Assembly (NCBI GenBank): GCA_036679405.1
Contig: JAVBVZ010000006.1
Coordinates: forward strand, 1-64,000
Source: JAEYKI01 sp036679405
Lineage (GTDB): Bacteria; Bacillota; Clostridia; Christensenellales; Christensenellaceae
Reading direction: 5' to 3'
DNA length: 64,000 nt
Part shown: piece after piece, positions 52,502 through 61,023 of the stretch
Numbering within the stretch: position 1 is the stretch's first letter
How the letters are laid out: the number at the start of each line of letters is the position of its first letter
Made by a program: the position numbers and the translations under genes
The notes under the pieces: model-generated
Database searches by the model: none
What the model saw: the letters and a program-made list of their open reading frames with translations, nothing else
Told to the model about the DNA's origin: nothing

Positions 52502-52527
52502 TCCGGGGGGGATAAATCCCCCCCGGA
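52502..52527 (+). promoter_or_regulatory. GC-rich hairpin after binding-protein gene 3
   Basis: TCCGGGGGGG (52502-52511) pairs with CCCCCCCGGA (52518-52527) around ATAAAT. No T-run follows and the kinase start lies 18 bases later, so it is not a simple terminator. It may protect the upstream mRNA and also limit kinase translation. Confidence 0.65.
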
Positions 52528-52544
52528 TATAGGAGTATACCATT

Positions 52545-53534
52545 ATGTTTGACTATTATCTGGGCGTAGATGGCGGAGGATGCAAAACACATTGCGCATT
52601 GTTTTCAAAGGAAGGCCGATTGGTAGATTTTTTAAAATGGGGAACCACAAGCCATGAGTTTTTGCCGGGAGGATACGAGGCGCTTAAGGCCGAACTGAAA
52701 AAAATGTTTCAGGAACTCCGGCAAAAAAATAATCTTGATTGGGACAGCGTGTACGTTGTATACGGGCTGGCAGGCATAGACAGCAACAAGCAATGCGCGC
52801 TGGTGAGCGAGTATATCAGAGAATGCGGGATCAAAAACTTTTTTTTGTGCAATGATTCATTCCTTGGGATCAAAGCGGGCTGCGAAAAAGGGTGGGGCAT
52901 ATGTTCGATGAACGGTTCGGGTACCGGAGCGGGAGGCATAGATACCGGCGGGAAGACTTATATGGTGGGAAGGCTGTTTGAATTATCCGGTGATTATGCG
53001 GGCGGCAGGATACTGGGGTCGGAAGTCATAAGCTGCGTTTATGATAACCTGTTTCGGAACGGCCGCTGCACCGTGCTTTGCGAGTATGTCATGGACAGGG
53101 CAGGCGCCGGCCATAAAGAAGATCTGATGGAAAAAATAGTGAATGGCGTAGCCGAGCACACGATAGAAGTGAAAGAATTTGCGCCTTTTTTGTTTCAGGC
53201 GGCGCGCAGGAAAGATGAGGTCGCTTTGGGTATTTTGGATAAGTGCGGCAGGCAAAATGCACGTGATATCATAGCGGTTGCAAAACATCTTGATTTTCCG
53301 CGCAATGAAGAAATACCGGTGGTGCTTATTGGCTCGCTCTATACAAAGAATGAGCAAAACGCAATCATAGATTCCTTAAAGGAGGCTCTTAAAACAGATG
53401 AAAGCGGCTATAATTTTAAATTAAACAAACTTTCCGTTGCGCCGGTGGCCGGAGCGGTATATTGGGCGATGGAAGCGAACGGGCAACAATTTGACAGAGA
53501 AGGCATAAGCAGGCAAATTGCCGATTCTCTTTGA
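52545..53534 (+). CDS. BadF/NagK-type sugar kinase
   Basis: 329 residues of the BadF/BadG/BcrA/BcrD ATPase family, whose sugar members phosphorylate N-acetylglucosamine, glucosamine or related hexoses at O6. The N-terminal phosphate loop is LGVDGGGCKTHCALF, the second phosphate segment CSMNGSGTGAGGIDT near 124-138, and VVLIGSLYTKN near 260 belongs to the adenosine region. No Cys pair for an iron-sulfur cluster as in the reductase activators is seen. It lies between the importer and the glycyl-radical enzyme, so the radical enzyme probably acts on its phosphorylated product. Confidence 0.82.
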   Translation: MFDYYLGVDGGGCKTHCALFSKEGRLVDFLKWGTTSHEFLPGGYEALKAELKKMFQELRQKNNLDWDSVYVVYGLAGIDSNKQCALVSEYIRECGIKNFFLCNDSFLGIKAGCEKGWGICSMNGSGTGAGGIDTGGKTYMVGRLFELSGDYAGGRILGSEVISCVYDNLFRNGRCTVLCEYVMDRAGAGHKEDLMEKIVNGVAEHTIEVKEFAPFLFQAARRKDEVALGILDKCGRQNARDIIAVAKHLDFPRNEEIPVVLIGSLYTKNEQNAIIDSLKEALKTDESGYNFKLNKLSVAPVAGAVYWAMEANGQQFDREGISRQIADSL

Positions 53535-53600
53535 TATTGAATGAAATATTGGCTTGGCCGATTGACTATATTTATATAATTTTTGAAAGGAGACTAAATT

Positions 53601-56021
53601 ATGGAGTTTTTAAGCTTTATCCCTCAAACGGATGATTGTGATTTTGAAAGAATAAAACGCGCGCAGCGCCATATGAATGACAGGCGGGCCACAATATGTC
53701 CCGAACGGGCAGAGATCATTACCGAAGTATATAAAATGACGGAAGGCGAGCCTCAGGTCATCAGGAAAGCGAAAGCCTTCTCGGAGATACTGAAGCGGAT
53801 GAGCATTTATATTGAAGAAGATATGCTTATTTTTGGCAATCAGGCAAGCGCAAATTTTGCGGCTCCGGTGTTTCCGGAGTATTCATACGAATGGGTAATA
53901 GAGGAATTGGACGAATTTGAAAAAAGGACGGGTGATTCCTTTGAGATATCCAAAGATACAAAGCGCCGGTTAAAGCAGCTTCAAACTTACTGGAAAGGCA
54001 AAACACATCAGGATGAGGTGAATAAAAATCTTCCGGATATCAACAGGCAGGCTGAGAGGCAGGGTGTTCTTCACCGTGGCGGCATAAGCATGTCCGGCGA
54101 CGGGCATATCATTCCAAACCATGAATTTGTTCTCAAAGCAGGCTATGGCGGGGTGAAAAAGATTGCCCAAAATAAGCTGAAAGACACAGGGCTCACGCAG
54201 GAGCAGAAAGATTTTTATCATGCGGTCATCATTGCAATGGACGGGGCGCTGGCTTTTATAAAACGTTTTGGCGTACTTGCTTTGCAAATGGCGCAGCGGG
54301 AAGAGGATGCGAAACGCAAAGGGGAACTTTGCTTAATAGGTGAAATGTGTAAAGATTATATGGAAGAAGGCGCACGCACCTTTTATGAAGCTGTTGAAGC
54401 GGTTTATATGACGCATTTACTGATGATGATAGAAAGCAACGGACATTCGTTTTCATTTGGAAGGTTCGACCAGTATGTTTATCCATACTATAAAAAGGAT
54501 ATGGATGAAAAAAAGATCACAAAAGAAAAAGCGCTTGAATTCATTACGCACTTTTTTATTATGACCAATTCACTTAATAAAGTGAGGCCGTGGGATCACA
54601 CCCAGTACAGCGGCGGGTATCCTTTATACTCAAACCTCATTGTAGGGGGCATGCGACCGGACGGCAGGGAAGGAACGAATGATCTATCCTATCTGTGCCT
54701 GGAAGCAATGAATATGAGCAGATTGCCCGAGCCAAATCTCAGCGTCCGTTTTTGTGAATCCACACCGCACAGCCTTTTGCTGGATGCCGCAAGGCTTATA
54801 AGAAAAGGATTCGGCATGCCTTCCGTATTTTGTGATGAAGTCGTCATTCCTGCTATGATGACGCTGAATCTTGATGTGAAAACGGCCCGGGACTATGCTT
54901 CCATGGGGTGTGTGGAAACGGCGATCCCCGGTAAATGGGGACACCGCGCAACCGGGATGACATATATCAATTTCGGCAAAGTTTTTGAGCTTGTAATGAA
55001 CAACGGGGCCGATCCGGGATCCGGGATACAAATTGTAAAGCTGAATGGAAAAGATGGACGCGATGTGGCGTATCAAACGTACGGCGAGCTTTGGGACGCC
55101 TGGAAAAAAGCGCTGAAATTCTATTTTGACCTAGCGGTTCAATGTGACCTTGTTTGTGATAGATCTTTAAAGTTTCACGATGCCGATCCGTTTGCTTCTT
55201 CTTTGATCGACTGCGCGCTTGAGCGTGGCAAGACGTTAAAAAATGGCGGGGCGCAATACGATTATGTCAGCCAGTCCAACATTGGGCCTTCGGTTGTGGG
55301 CGATTCGCTTGCGGCCGTAAAAAAACTGGTTTTTGAAGACCGTTTGCTCACCATGCGGGAGATGAAAGATGCGTTGGACAATAACTTTGAAGGGCAGGAA
55401 GGGGCGCGGGTCAGGCAGCTTTGCAGGCATGCGCCTAAATTCGGAAACGATAACGACTATGTGGATCATATTGTAGCAGATGTTTATGAATCCTATCTTG
55501 AATTGCTGCCGGGCTATCAAACGGATCGCGCCGGCTGCGGACCCATTGGCTGCGGATATACGATGTCTACCTCCAATATAACTTCTTACGTCCCGAACGG
55601 GTTTGATGTCGGGGCTACTCCGGACGGCAGATTGGCGGGCAAACCGTTGAATGAGGGCGCTTCTCCTTGCCTGGGCGCGGACAAGGACGGGCCGACGGCA
55701 GTCATAAATTCTATTTCAAAGCTGCCGAACGACAGAATTGCCGGCGGCCAGTTGTTGAATATGAGGTTTTCGCCGGGGGCCCTTGCGGGGGAGGAGAACC
55801 TTGAAAAATTTACAAACTTTATAGAAACGGCCCGGGACAAAAAGGTGTTTCATAACCAATTCAACATTGTGGACTCAAATGAACTGAGAGCTGCAAAAGA
55901 ACATCCGGAAGAGCATCAGGATCTTATGGTAAGAGTGGCCGGGTATTGCGCGCTGTTTTCTACTCTTATGCCTGAAGCACAGGATGCTATCATAGAAAGA
56001 ACGGAGCATTGCGGAGACTGA
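53601..56021 (+). CDS. Glycyl-radical enzyme of unassigned substrate (PFL/dehydratase/lyase family)
   Basis: 806 residues with full-length PFL-like and glycyl-radical domains. The thiyl cysteine is C437 in SMGCVETAIPG, with the general base E439 typical of C-O/C-N lyase members rather than the CC of pyruvate formate-lyase. G781 in VRVAGYCALFSTL carries the radical. GAAAGGAG precedes the start. It is coupled to its activase by TGATG. No encapsulation helix is present. Characterised relatives include glycerol and propanediol dehydratases, choline lyase, hydroxyproline dehydratase and the anhydroglucitol/anhydromannitol 6-phosphate lyases of E. coli (YbiW, PflD). The sugar-kinase context favours a sugar-phosphate substrate. 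Confidence 0.9.
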   Translation: MEFLSFIPQTDDCDFERIKRAQRHMNDRRATICPERAEIITEVYKMTEGEPQVIRKAKAFSEILKRMSIYIEEDMLIFGNQASANFAAPVFPEYSYEWVIEELDEFEKRTGDSFEISKDTKRRLKQLQTYWKGKTHQDEVNKNLPDINRQAERQGVLHRGGISMSGDGHIIPNHEFVLKAGYGGVKKIAQNKLKDTGLTQEQKDFYHAVIIAMDGALAFIKRFGVLALQMAQREEDAKRKGELCLIGEMCKDYMEEGARTFYEAVEAVYMTHLLMMIESNGHSFSFGRFDQYVYPYYKKDMDEKKITKEKALEFITHFFIMTNSLNKVRPWDHTQYSGGYPLYSNLIVGGMRPDGREGTNDLSYLCLEAMNMSRLPEPNLSVRFCESTPHSLLLDAARLIRKGFGMPSVFCDEVVIPAMMTLNLDVKTARDYASMGCVETAIPGKWGHRATGMTYINFGKVFELVMNNGADPGSGIQIVKLNGKDGRDVAYQTYGELWDAWKKALKFYFDLAVQCDLVCDRSLKFHDADPFASSLIDCALERGKTLKNGGAQYDYVSQSNIGPSVVGDSLAAVKKLVFEDRLLTMREMKDALDNNFEGQEGARVRQLCRHAPKFGNDNDYVDHIVADVYESYLELLPGYQTDRAGCGPIGCGYTMSTSNITSYVPNGFDVGATPDGRLAGKPLNEGASPCLGADKDGPTAVINSISKLPNDRIAGGQLLNMRFSPGALAGEENLEKFTNFIETARDKKVFHNQFNIVDSNELRAAKEHPEEHQDLMVRVAGYCALFSTLMPEAQDAIIERTEHCGD

Positions 56022-56935
56022 TGAGCGGACATAAAGGCATGATTTCAAAAATTCAAAGGTATTCTACAAAAGACGGGCCGGGTTTGCGCAGCACGGTGTT
56101 TATGATGGGATGCAATTTACAATGTGCGTGGTGCTCAAATCCGGAACTGATCGATGATGGCGTTAAGATACTCTATCATCCGAATTTTTGCACAAAATGC
56201 GGCCGCTGTGCAGAGAAGGCAAAGAGCCATTCCATCAAGTTAACGGATGGAGGATGTGTGATCGATCGTGATAAATGTACAAATTTGGATGAATGCGCCT
56301 CAGTATGTTATTTTGATGCTTACGAAACGGTCGGGTATGAGATTGGGGCCGGGCAGCTTGCCGATACCCTCAGGAGAGACAAAGCGTTTTATGACCGTTC
56401 CGGCGGAGGTGTGACTTTTTCGGGCGGCGAAGCCGCGCTGCAGGATGCGTTTATTATTGAGACGGCAAAAATACTGCATGAAGATAAAATCCATGTAGCG
56501 CTGGATACCGCGGGCTTTGTTCCCTGGGAAGATCTAAAAAAGATCATTGAAAATGTGGATATGGTGTTGTATGACATAAAAGCCGCAGACCCGCGAATCC
56601 ATAAAGAATACACGGGCGTCGACAATCGGCTTATTTTGGAAAATGCGGAGAAGATTGCGTGTATGAACGTCCCGATGATTATAAGGCTGATTATTGTTCC
56701 GGGGATCAATGATTCTTATGAAGAGGTCATGCGGCGGCTTCAATTCATAAAAACTTTAGGAGAAGCGGTCAAACAGGTTGACCTGTTAAAATACCATAAA
56801 CTGGGCGAAAGCAAACGGGTGGGCCTTGGAATCAAAAACAAGATGGAAGGCACTTCAGAGCTTTCGGATAAGGTAGCTTTGGAATATTTGAAAATTGCTC
56901 AGGACATGGGATTTCATACGACGATCGGGGGATGA
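56021..56935 (+). CDS. Glycyl-radical enzyme activase (radical SAM)
   Basis: 304 residues. The start at 56021 shares its A with the stop of the enzyme gene; 56009 in frame overlaps further. The radical SAM cluster CNLQCAWC is at C31, C35, C38. An inserted ferredoxin-like region has CTKCGRC and CTNLDECASVC (near 55-95), as in activases of dehydratase-type enzymes. GGVTFSGGEAALQ is the SAM-binding GGE motif. It installs the glycyl radical on G781 of its neighbour. No ribosome site of its own is needed if translation is coupled. Confidence 0.92.
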   Translation: MSGHKGMISKIQRYSTKDGPGLRSTVFMMGCNLQCAWCSNPELIDDGVKILYHPNFCTKCGRCAEKAKSHSIKLTDGGCVIDRDKCTNLDECASVCYFDAYETVGYEIGAGQLADTLRRDKAFYDRSGGGVTFSGGEAALQDAFIIETAKILHEDKIHVALDTAGFVPWEDLKKIIENVDMVLYDIKAADPRIHKEYTGVDNRLILENAEKIACMNVPMIIRLIIVPGINDSYEEVMRRLQFIKTLGEAVKQVDLLKYHKLGESKRVGLGIKNKMEGTSELSDKVALEYLKIAQDMGFHTTIGG

Positions 56936-57019
56936 CGGTGTATTGCCTTAAGATTGCCACTAGGGATAATTTTAAAGTATAATAAAAATAAAACAATCAT
57001 AACCTGGGGGGGAAAACAA

Positions 57020-57799
57020 ATGGATGCTGCCCAAAGAAGGATGGAACTGTTTAAAATACTGCAAGAACAGGTGACAGTGGAAATCAATGATTTGTCCCAG
57101 CGCCTTGGCGTATCTTCTATGACAATACGAAGAGACCTTGCGTTGTTTGAAAAGCAGGGATTGGTTGTCACCAATTACGGCGGCGCATATTTAAACAAAG
57201 GCGCGGGGATCGAGCCGAGCTTTGCGTTAAAGCAGGGGCAGATGGCGGAATCCAAGCAGTATATGGCCCGTGAAGCGGCAAAGCTGGTAAAGGATGGCGA
57301 TTCGGTCGTGCTGGATTGCGGCACGACTCCCCTGCAAATCGTAAAGCATCTTTTAAAAAAGAGGATAACGGTTATCACAAATTCATGGCCTGTTATCAAT
57401 TATATTCAGGGAAATTCAAAAATAAAGCTTGTGCTGGCCCCGGGCGAATACAGTGAGATTTCTGCCGGGGTGATCAGCAGTATGACAATAGATTTTTTTA
57501 AAAACTTTTGTGCGGACGTTGTATTTATAAGCACGCAGGGTTTCAGTATAGAACACGGAGCAACCGTCCCGGATGTTGAAGATTCGGATGTTAAGCGTTC
57601 GATCCTGAACAGTGCAAAAAAAAGGGTGCTTGTTGCCGATCACACAAAGTTTGAGAAAACTTATTTAGCAAAGCATGCGGACGTGACGGATTTTGATGTG
57701 ATCATTACGGATGAACAAACGGATCCGCAATATATTTCAAAGCTGAAAAAAGTTTGCAGTCAGGTTATTATTGCTGACCGGGAAGGCAATGAAATTTAA
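57020..57799 (+). CDS. DeoR-family repressor of the glycyl-radical sugar operon
   Basis: 259 residues. The start at 57020 follows a G-run (GGGGGGGAAAACAA); 56954 has no ribosome site. Helix-turn-helix INDLSQRLGVSSMTIRRDLA and VTNYGGAYLNK, then the DeoRC domain (VVLDCGTTPLQIVKHL, VADHTKFEKTY). It is inside the operon it probably represses, likely through the repeats at 48782-48803, and is probably released by a sugar phosphate. Confidence 0.88.
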   Translation: MDAAQRRMELFKILQEQVTVEINDLSQRLGVSSMTIRRDLALFEKQGLVVTNYGGAYLNKGAGIEPSFALKQGQMAESKQYMAREAAKLVKDGDSVVLDCGTTPLQIVKHLLKKRITVITNSWPVINYIQGNSKIKLVLAPGEYSEISAGVISSMTIDFFKNFCADVVFISTQGFSIEHGATVPDVEDSDVKRSILNSAKKRVLVADHTKFEKTYLAKHADVTDFDVIITDEQTDPQYISKLKKVCSQVIIADREGNEI

Positions 57800-57822
57800 A
57801 ATGTGAAGACGGAGGAGCGGTA

Positions 57823-58569
57823 TTGAAAAAAATAATCGTAGCGGACTATGGTGAGATGAGTGATTTGTCGGGGAGAATGTTTGCAGATTTTATAAAAAAC
57901 AATCCTGCTGCGAACATCTGCCTTCCGACAGGAGGATCTGTTGAAGGCACGTATGAAAAAATGTGCGAATATGCAAAAAAAGAGCATATCAGTTTTAAAG
58001 GGATATCGTCTTATAATATGGACGAATATGCAACTTTAAGCAAAGAGAACGAAAACAGCTATTACTTTTTTTTAAATAAATTTGTCTACAGCAAAACAGA
58101 TATAGATATAAGTAATACATTTGCGCCCAAGGCGGACGAGGCGGATCTGCAAAAAGCATGTGAAGAATATACCGGGCGGATAAAAAACATAAACGGATTT
58201 GATTATATCCTGCTCGGAATCGGCACGGACGGACATATTGCCTTTAATATGCCCCGCAGGGACAAATTGTTATTAGATACGCATATTGAAGACCTATCGC
58301 AGGAAGCTGTCCGGGCAAACGCAAGGTTTTTCAAAGATATAAGCGAGGTGCCAAGGCAGGCGCTGACCATTGGCGTGGGACTGATCATGCAAAGCAAAAA
58401 GATTGTTCTGGTTGCCAGCGGCAGGGCGAAGGCAAACGCCGTCGGAAGGTTTCTCAATCATCGGGTGCTGGACCCCATGCTTCCGGCTTCTGTATTATGG
58501 ATGCATTCAGATGTTACGCTTGTTTTGGACCGGGATGCTGCAAGCGAAATCAAAGAAGGGGTAAATTGA
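57823..58569 (+). CDS. NagB-like glucosamine-6-phosphate isomerase/deaminase family protein
   Basis: 248 residues from TTG with GGAGGAG upstream. Motifs: CLPTGGSVEGTYEKM (phosphate loop), SSYNMDEYATL (the base Asp), LLGIGTDGHIAFNMPRRD and QALTIGVGLIMQSKKIVLVA. True NagB has NEP-G-S after GHIAF; here NMPRRDK replaces it, so substrate use may differ. The family converts glucosamine 6-phosphate to fructose 6-phosphate and ammonia, or interconverts related amino-sugar phosphates. Its presence in the operon suggests an amino sugar or its derivative. Confidence 0.8.
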   Translation: MKKIIVADYGEMSDLSGRMFADFIKNNPAANICLPTGGSVEGTYEKMCEYAKKEHISFKGISSYNMDEYATLSKENENSYYFFLNKFVYSKTDIDISNTFAPKADEADLQKACEEYTGRIKNINGFDYILLGIGTDGHIAFNMPRRDKLLLDTHIEDLSQEAVRANARFFKDISEVPRQALTIGVGLIMQSKKIVLVASGRAKANAVGRFLNHRVLDPMLPASVLWMHSDVTLVLDRDAASEIKEGVN

Positions 58570-58572
58570 TAC

Positions 58573-59934
58573 TTGGGACAGCTGTTTGGAACGGATGGGG
58601 TGCGCGGGGTTGCCAATACTGAAATCAGTTGTGAGCTGGCGATGGACTTGGGGCGCGCAGCCGCAACGGTCATAGCGGAACGGACAAAACGCAGGCCCGC
58701 TGTGCTTGTTGGAAAAGATACGCGTATTTCGTCCGACATGCTTGAAGCGGCCGTAACGGCAGGTTTATGTTCGGTTGGCGCGGATGTAATACAAGTCGGC
58801 GTGGTTCCTACTCCGGCGCTTGCCTATCTGGTTTGGCAGGGCAAGGCCGACGGCGGAATTATGCTTTCGGCATCCCATAATCCTTATGAATTCAATGGTA
58901 TAAAAATATTCGGGCCGGATGGGAAAAAGCTTACGGACGGCGAAGAGTCTGCGATAGAAGCAATGGTTCGGAGCAAAGAAGCCCCATACCCTGTATGCCG
59001 GGGAAAGGAAATCGGAAAAATTGAAGAGGATGGGGCGCTCGTTGATACATATATAGAGCACATTGCCGGTACGGCGGGAAGCGGCCTTGGTAAATATAAG
59101 GTCGTTGTGGACTGTGCGAACGGGTGCGCGGCCCAAACGGCCGAAAAATTGTTTCGCAGAATAGGAATAGAGGCAGAGATCCTGAATGCAGCATCCAACG
59201 GGATAAATATTAATGAGGGCTGCGGCTCCACCCATATTGAGCATTTGTCTGAAATCGTCTTGAAGGGCGACTATGATATCGGCATATCTTATGATGGCGA
59301 CGCCGACAGATGCCTGCTGGTTGATGAAAACGGGAAAGTGCTGGATGGAGACACCATTCTGGCCATTCTTTCGGACGATTTTAAAAGGCGGGGCAAGCTA
59401 AAAAGCAATGTCCTTGTTTGTACGGTTATGAGCAATCTCGGATTGTTTGAATATGCCGGATCCAGCGGTATCAAACTGGAAACGACCAAAGTGGGAGACC
59501 GGCATGTTCTCGCAAGGATCAATGAAAAAAATTATTCAATGGGCGGAGAGCAATCCGGCCATATTATTCTTGCCGATCATATGCCCACGGGCGACGGCCA
59601 GTTGACGTCTGTTCAAATACTGCGCGTCATGTGTGAATCGGGGAAAAAACTTTCCCGGCTGGCCGGTATGATGCGGCGTTACCCGCAGGCAATAAAAAAC
59701 ATCCGTGCAGATGATGCGATGAAGGCAAAAATGCAGGATGATCCTGAAATTAAACGGATGATCATAGAGGCTGAAAAACGGTTGGGAAAGGACGGCCGGG
59801 TTTTGGTCCGTTCATCCGGTACGGAACCGTTGGTCCGTGTGATGATAGAAGGAAAAAATGAGGAGCAGGCAGAAAGGCTGGCCTCCGGATTGGCGGACCG
59901 TTTGGAGAAGCGGCTTTTAGAGTTTGTACGCTGA
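58573..59934 (+). CDS. glmM: Phosphoglucosamine mutase (GlmM family)
   Basis: 453 residues from TTG, three bases after the NagB-like stop with AAGGGG upstream. FGTDGVRGVAN opens the protein, the phosphoserine loop is MLSASHNPYEFNGIKIFG (S101), the metal loop is YDGDADRC and the C-terminal phosphate loop RSSGTEPLVRVMIE. GlmM interconverts glucosamine 6- and 1-phosphate for cell-wall synthesis, usually in a ybbP/cdaA operon. Here it lies in a catabolic sugar operon, so it may be a second copy for the imported sugar. No cdaA lies nearby. Confidence 0.88.
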   Translation: MGQLFGTDGVRGVANTEISCELAMDLGRAAATVIAERTKRRPAVLVGKDTRISSDMLEAAVTAGLCSVGADVIQVGVVPTPALAYLVWQGKADGGIMLSASHNPYEFNGIKIFGPDGKKLTDGEESAIEAMVRSKEAPYPVCRGKEIGKIEEDGALVDTYIEHIAGTAGSGLGKYKVVVDCANGCAAQTAEKLFRRIGIEAEILNAASNGININEGCGSTHIEHLSEIVLKGDYDIGISYDGDADRCLLVDENGKVLDGDTILAILSDDFKRRGKLKSNVLVCTVMSNLGLFEYAGSSGIKLETTKVGDRHVLARINEKNYSMGGEQSGHIILADHMPTGDGQLTSVQILRVMCESGKKLSRLAGMMRRYPQAIKNIRADDAMKAKMQDDPEIKRMIIEAEKRLGKDGRVLVRSSGTEPLVRVMIEGKNEEQAERLASGLADRLEKRLLEFVR

Positions 59935-59937
59935 AAG

Positions 59938-60027
59938 AGGAAGGCCGGTCCGGCCTTCCTGATCCCGGCGCGGCTAAGGCGCGCATTTTTTAATGCAAGG
60001 CCCCCAAAAGGAATACTTTTCGGGGCC
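59938..60027. terminator. Hairpins between converging operons
   Basis: AGGAAGGCCGG (59938-59948) is followed by its complement CCGGCCTTCCT (59950-59960), and a second inverted repeat, AAGGCCCC with GGGGCCTT, lies near 59998-60029. No strong T-run is seen. They probably end both the glmM and the UroD-like transcripts. Confidence 0.5.
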
Positions 60028-61023
60028 TTAATATTTGCCGTATTCCCGGCGGGCCCGGAGCATGAGCAGATAATCTTCCAGCCGGATTTCCTTAAATACG
60101 GAATTGCAGGTGGAAAAAATATATCCGCCGCCCGGCATTCCGTTTTCAAGCGCGTATTTTGCGGAGCGGAGGATGCCCTGCCGGTCTCCCTGCTGGAGCA
60201 GCGTGCTGTCCACATTGCCCATGAGCGCGCATCTGCCAAGGGTCTGTTTTTTTACGACTGCGATATCCATGCCGGCAAGCGGATCGACGGAGTGTATACA
60301 ATGGGGGTTGCAGTCAAGCAGCATATCCATGATGGGCGCAATATTGCCGTCCGTATGCTTAATGACAAACGCACCGGCTTTACGCAGCGCGGCGGTCTGC
60401 ATTTTTAAAAACGGATAGATGAATATTTCAAACTGTGCGGGCGACAGGAACGGGCCGGTATTGAAACAGTAGTCCGAACAGTTATACATGACACCCGCCC
60501 CCGCGTCGATCATCTGCTTCATTTGGTCGACCGCCCACAGGGTGTTTTTTTTGGCGAAATCCAGCATTTCATCTTTGCGGTCGGCCAGGCTGTAGGAAAA
60601 TTCAACCATGGAAGCCCCGTCCGGGATGGGGTAGGTTGCATCGATCCCCGCGGCTACCAGTATAAAGTCGCCCGCTTCCCTGCAGATGTTTCGGATGACG
60701 TACAGTTCGTCTTCAAGCGTCTCATAATATTTTTCTCCCGGCGTATAAAGCGGCGTGGGCGTTGGGTGGACCGTGATTGCGGAATAATCCAGCTTGAGGG
60801 CGGTTTTAATATACAGGTCAATATTTTTGTTAAGGGCCTCTTTTTTTTCCCGGGCGGAAAGCGTGCGAAATCTTTGGCCCAGCACAAGATCTTCGCCCAG
60901 CAACTGGCGGGTGAGTTCAAAATCTATTTCCATGGTGGGAACCATGTCCGGGGTCCCGCCCTGAAGAGCGGTGACCGCACGCTGTTTGGGAGTCATCAAT
61001 TTAAGTTTACCTTCCCTGGTCAT
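60028..61023 (-). CDS. UroD/MtaA-fold protein 1
   Basis: 331 residues of the uroporphyrinogen decarboxylase/methylcobamide:CoM methyltransferase fold. MTPKQRAVTALQGGTPDMVP is the usual start and IKHTDGNIAPIMDMLLD the active-side strand. In MtaA-type enzymes this strand has H-x-C-G and holds zinc; here D replaces the cysteine (HTDGN), so zinc-thiol methyl transfer is doubtful. The Asp could point to a UroD-like acid role. It overlaps the upstream gene by four bases. Last of the operon. Function unknown. Confidence 0.75.
   Translation of the reverse strand: MTREGKLKLMTPKQRAVTALQGGTPDMVPTMEIDFELTRQLLGEDLVLGQRFRTLSAREKKEALNKNIDLYIKTALKLDYSAITVHPTPTPLYTPGEKYYETLEDELYVIRNICREAGDFILVAAGIDATYPIPDGASMVEFSYSLADRKDEMLDFAKKNTLWAVDQMKQMIDAGAGVMYNCSDYCFNTGPFLSPAQFEIFIYPFLKMQTAALRKAGAFVIKHTDGNIAPIMDMLLDCNPHCIHSVDPLAGMDIAVVKKQTLGRCALMGNVDSTLLQQGDRQGILRSAKYALENGMPGGGYIFSTCNSVFKEIRLEDYLLMLRARREYGKY

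Noticed and set aside
52502..52527. Rho-independent terminator splitting the radical-enzyme operon
   Set aside because: The stem is strong but has no T-run and the kinase ribosome site follows within a few bases. It is more likely a processing or attenuating hairpin.
53601..56935. Glycyl-radical enzyme as the signature enzyme of the microcompartment
   Set aside because: It lies 22 kb from the shell genes behind separate promoters and terminators, has no encapsulation-type helix, and sits with its own importer and regulator.
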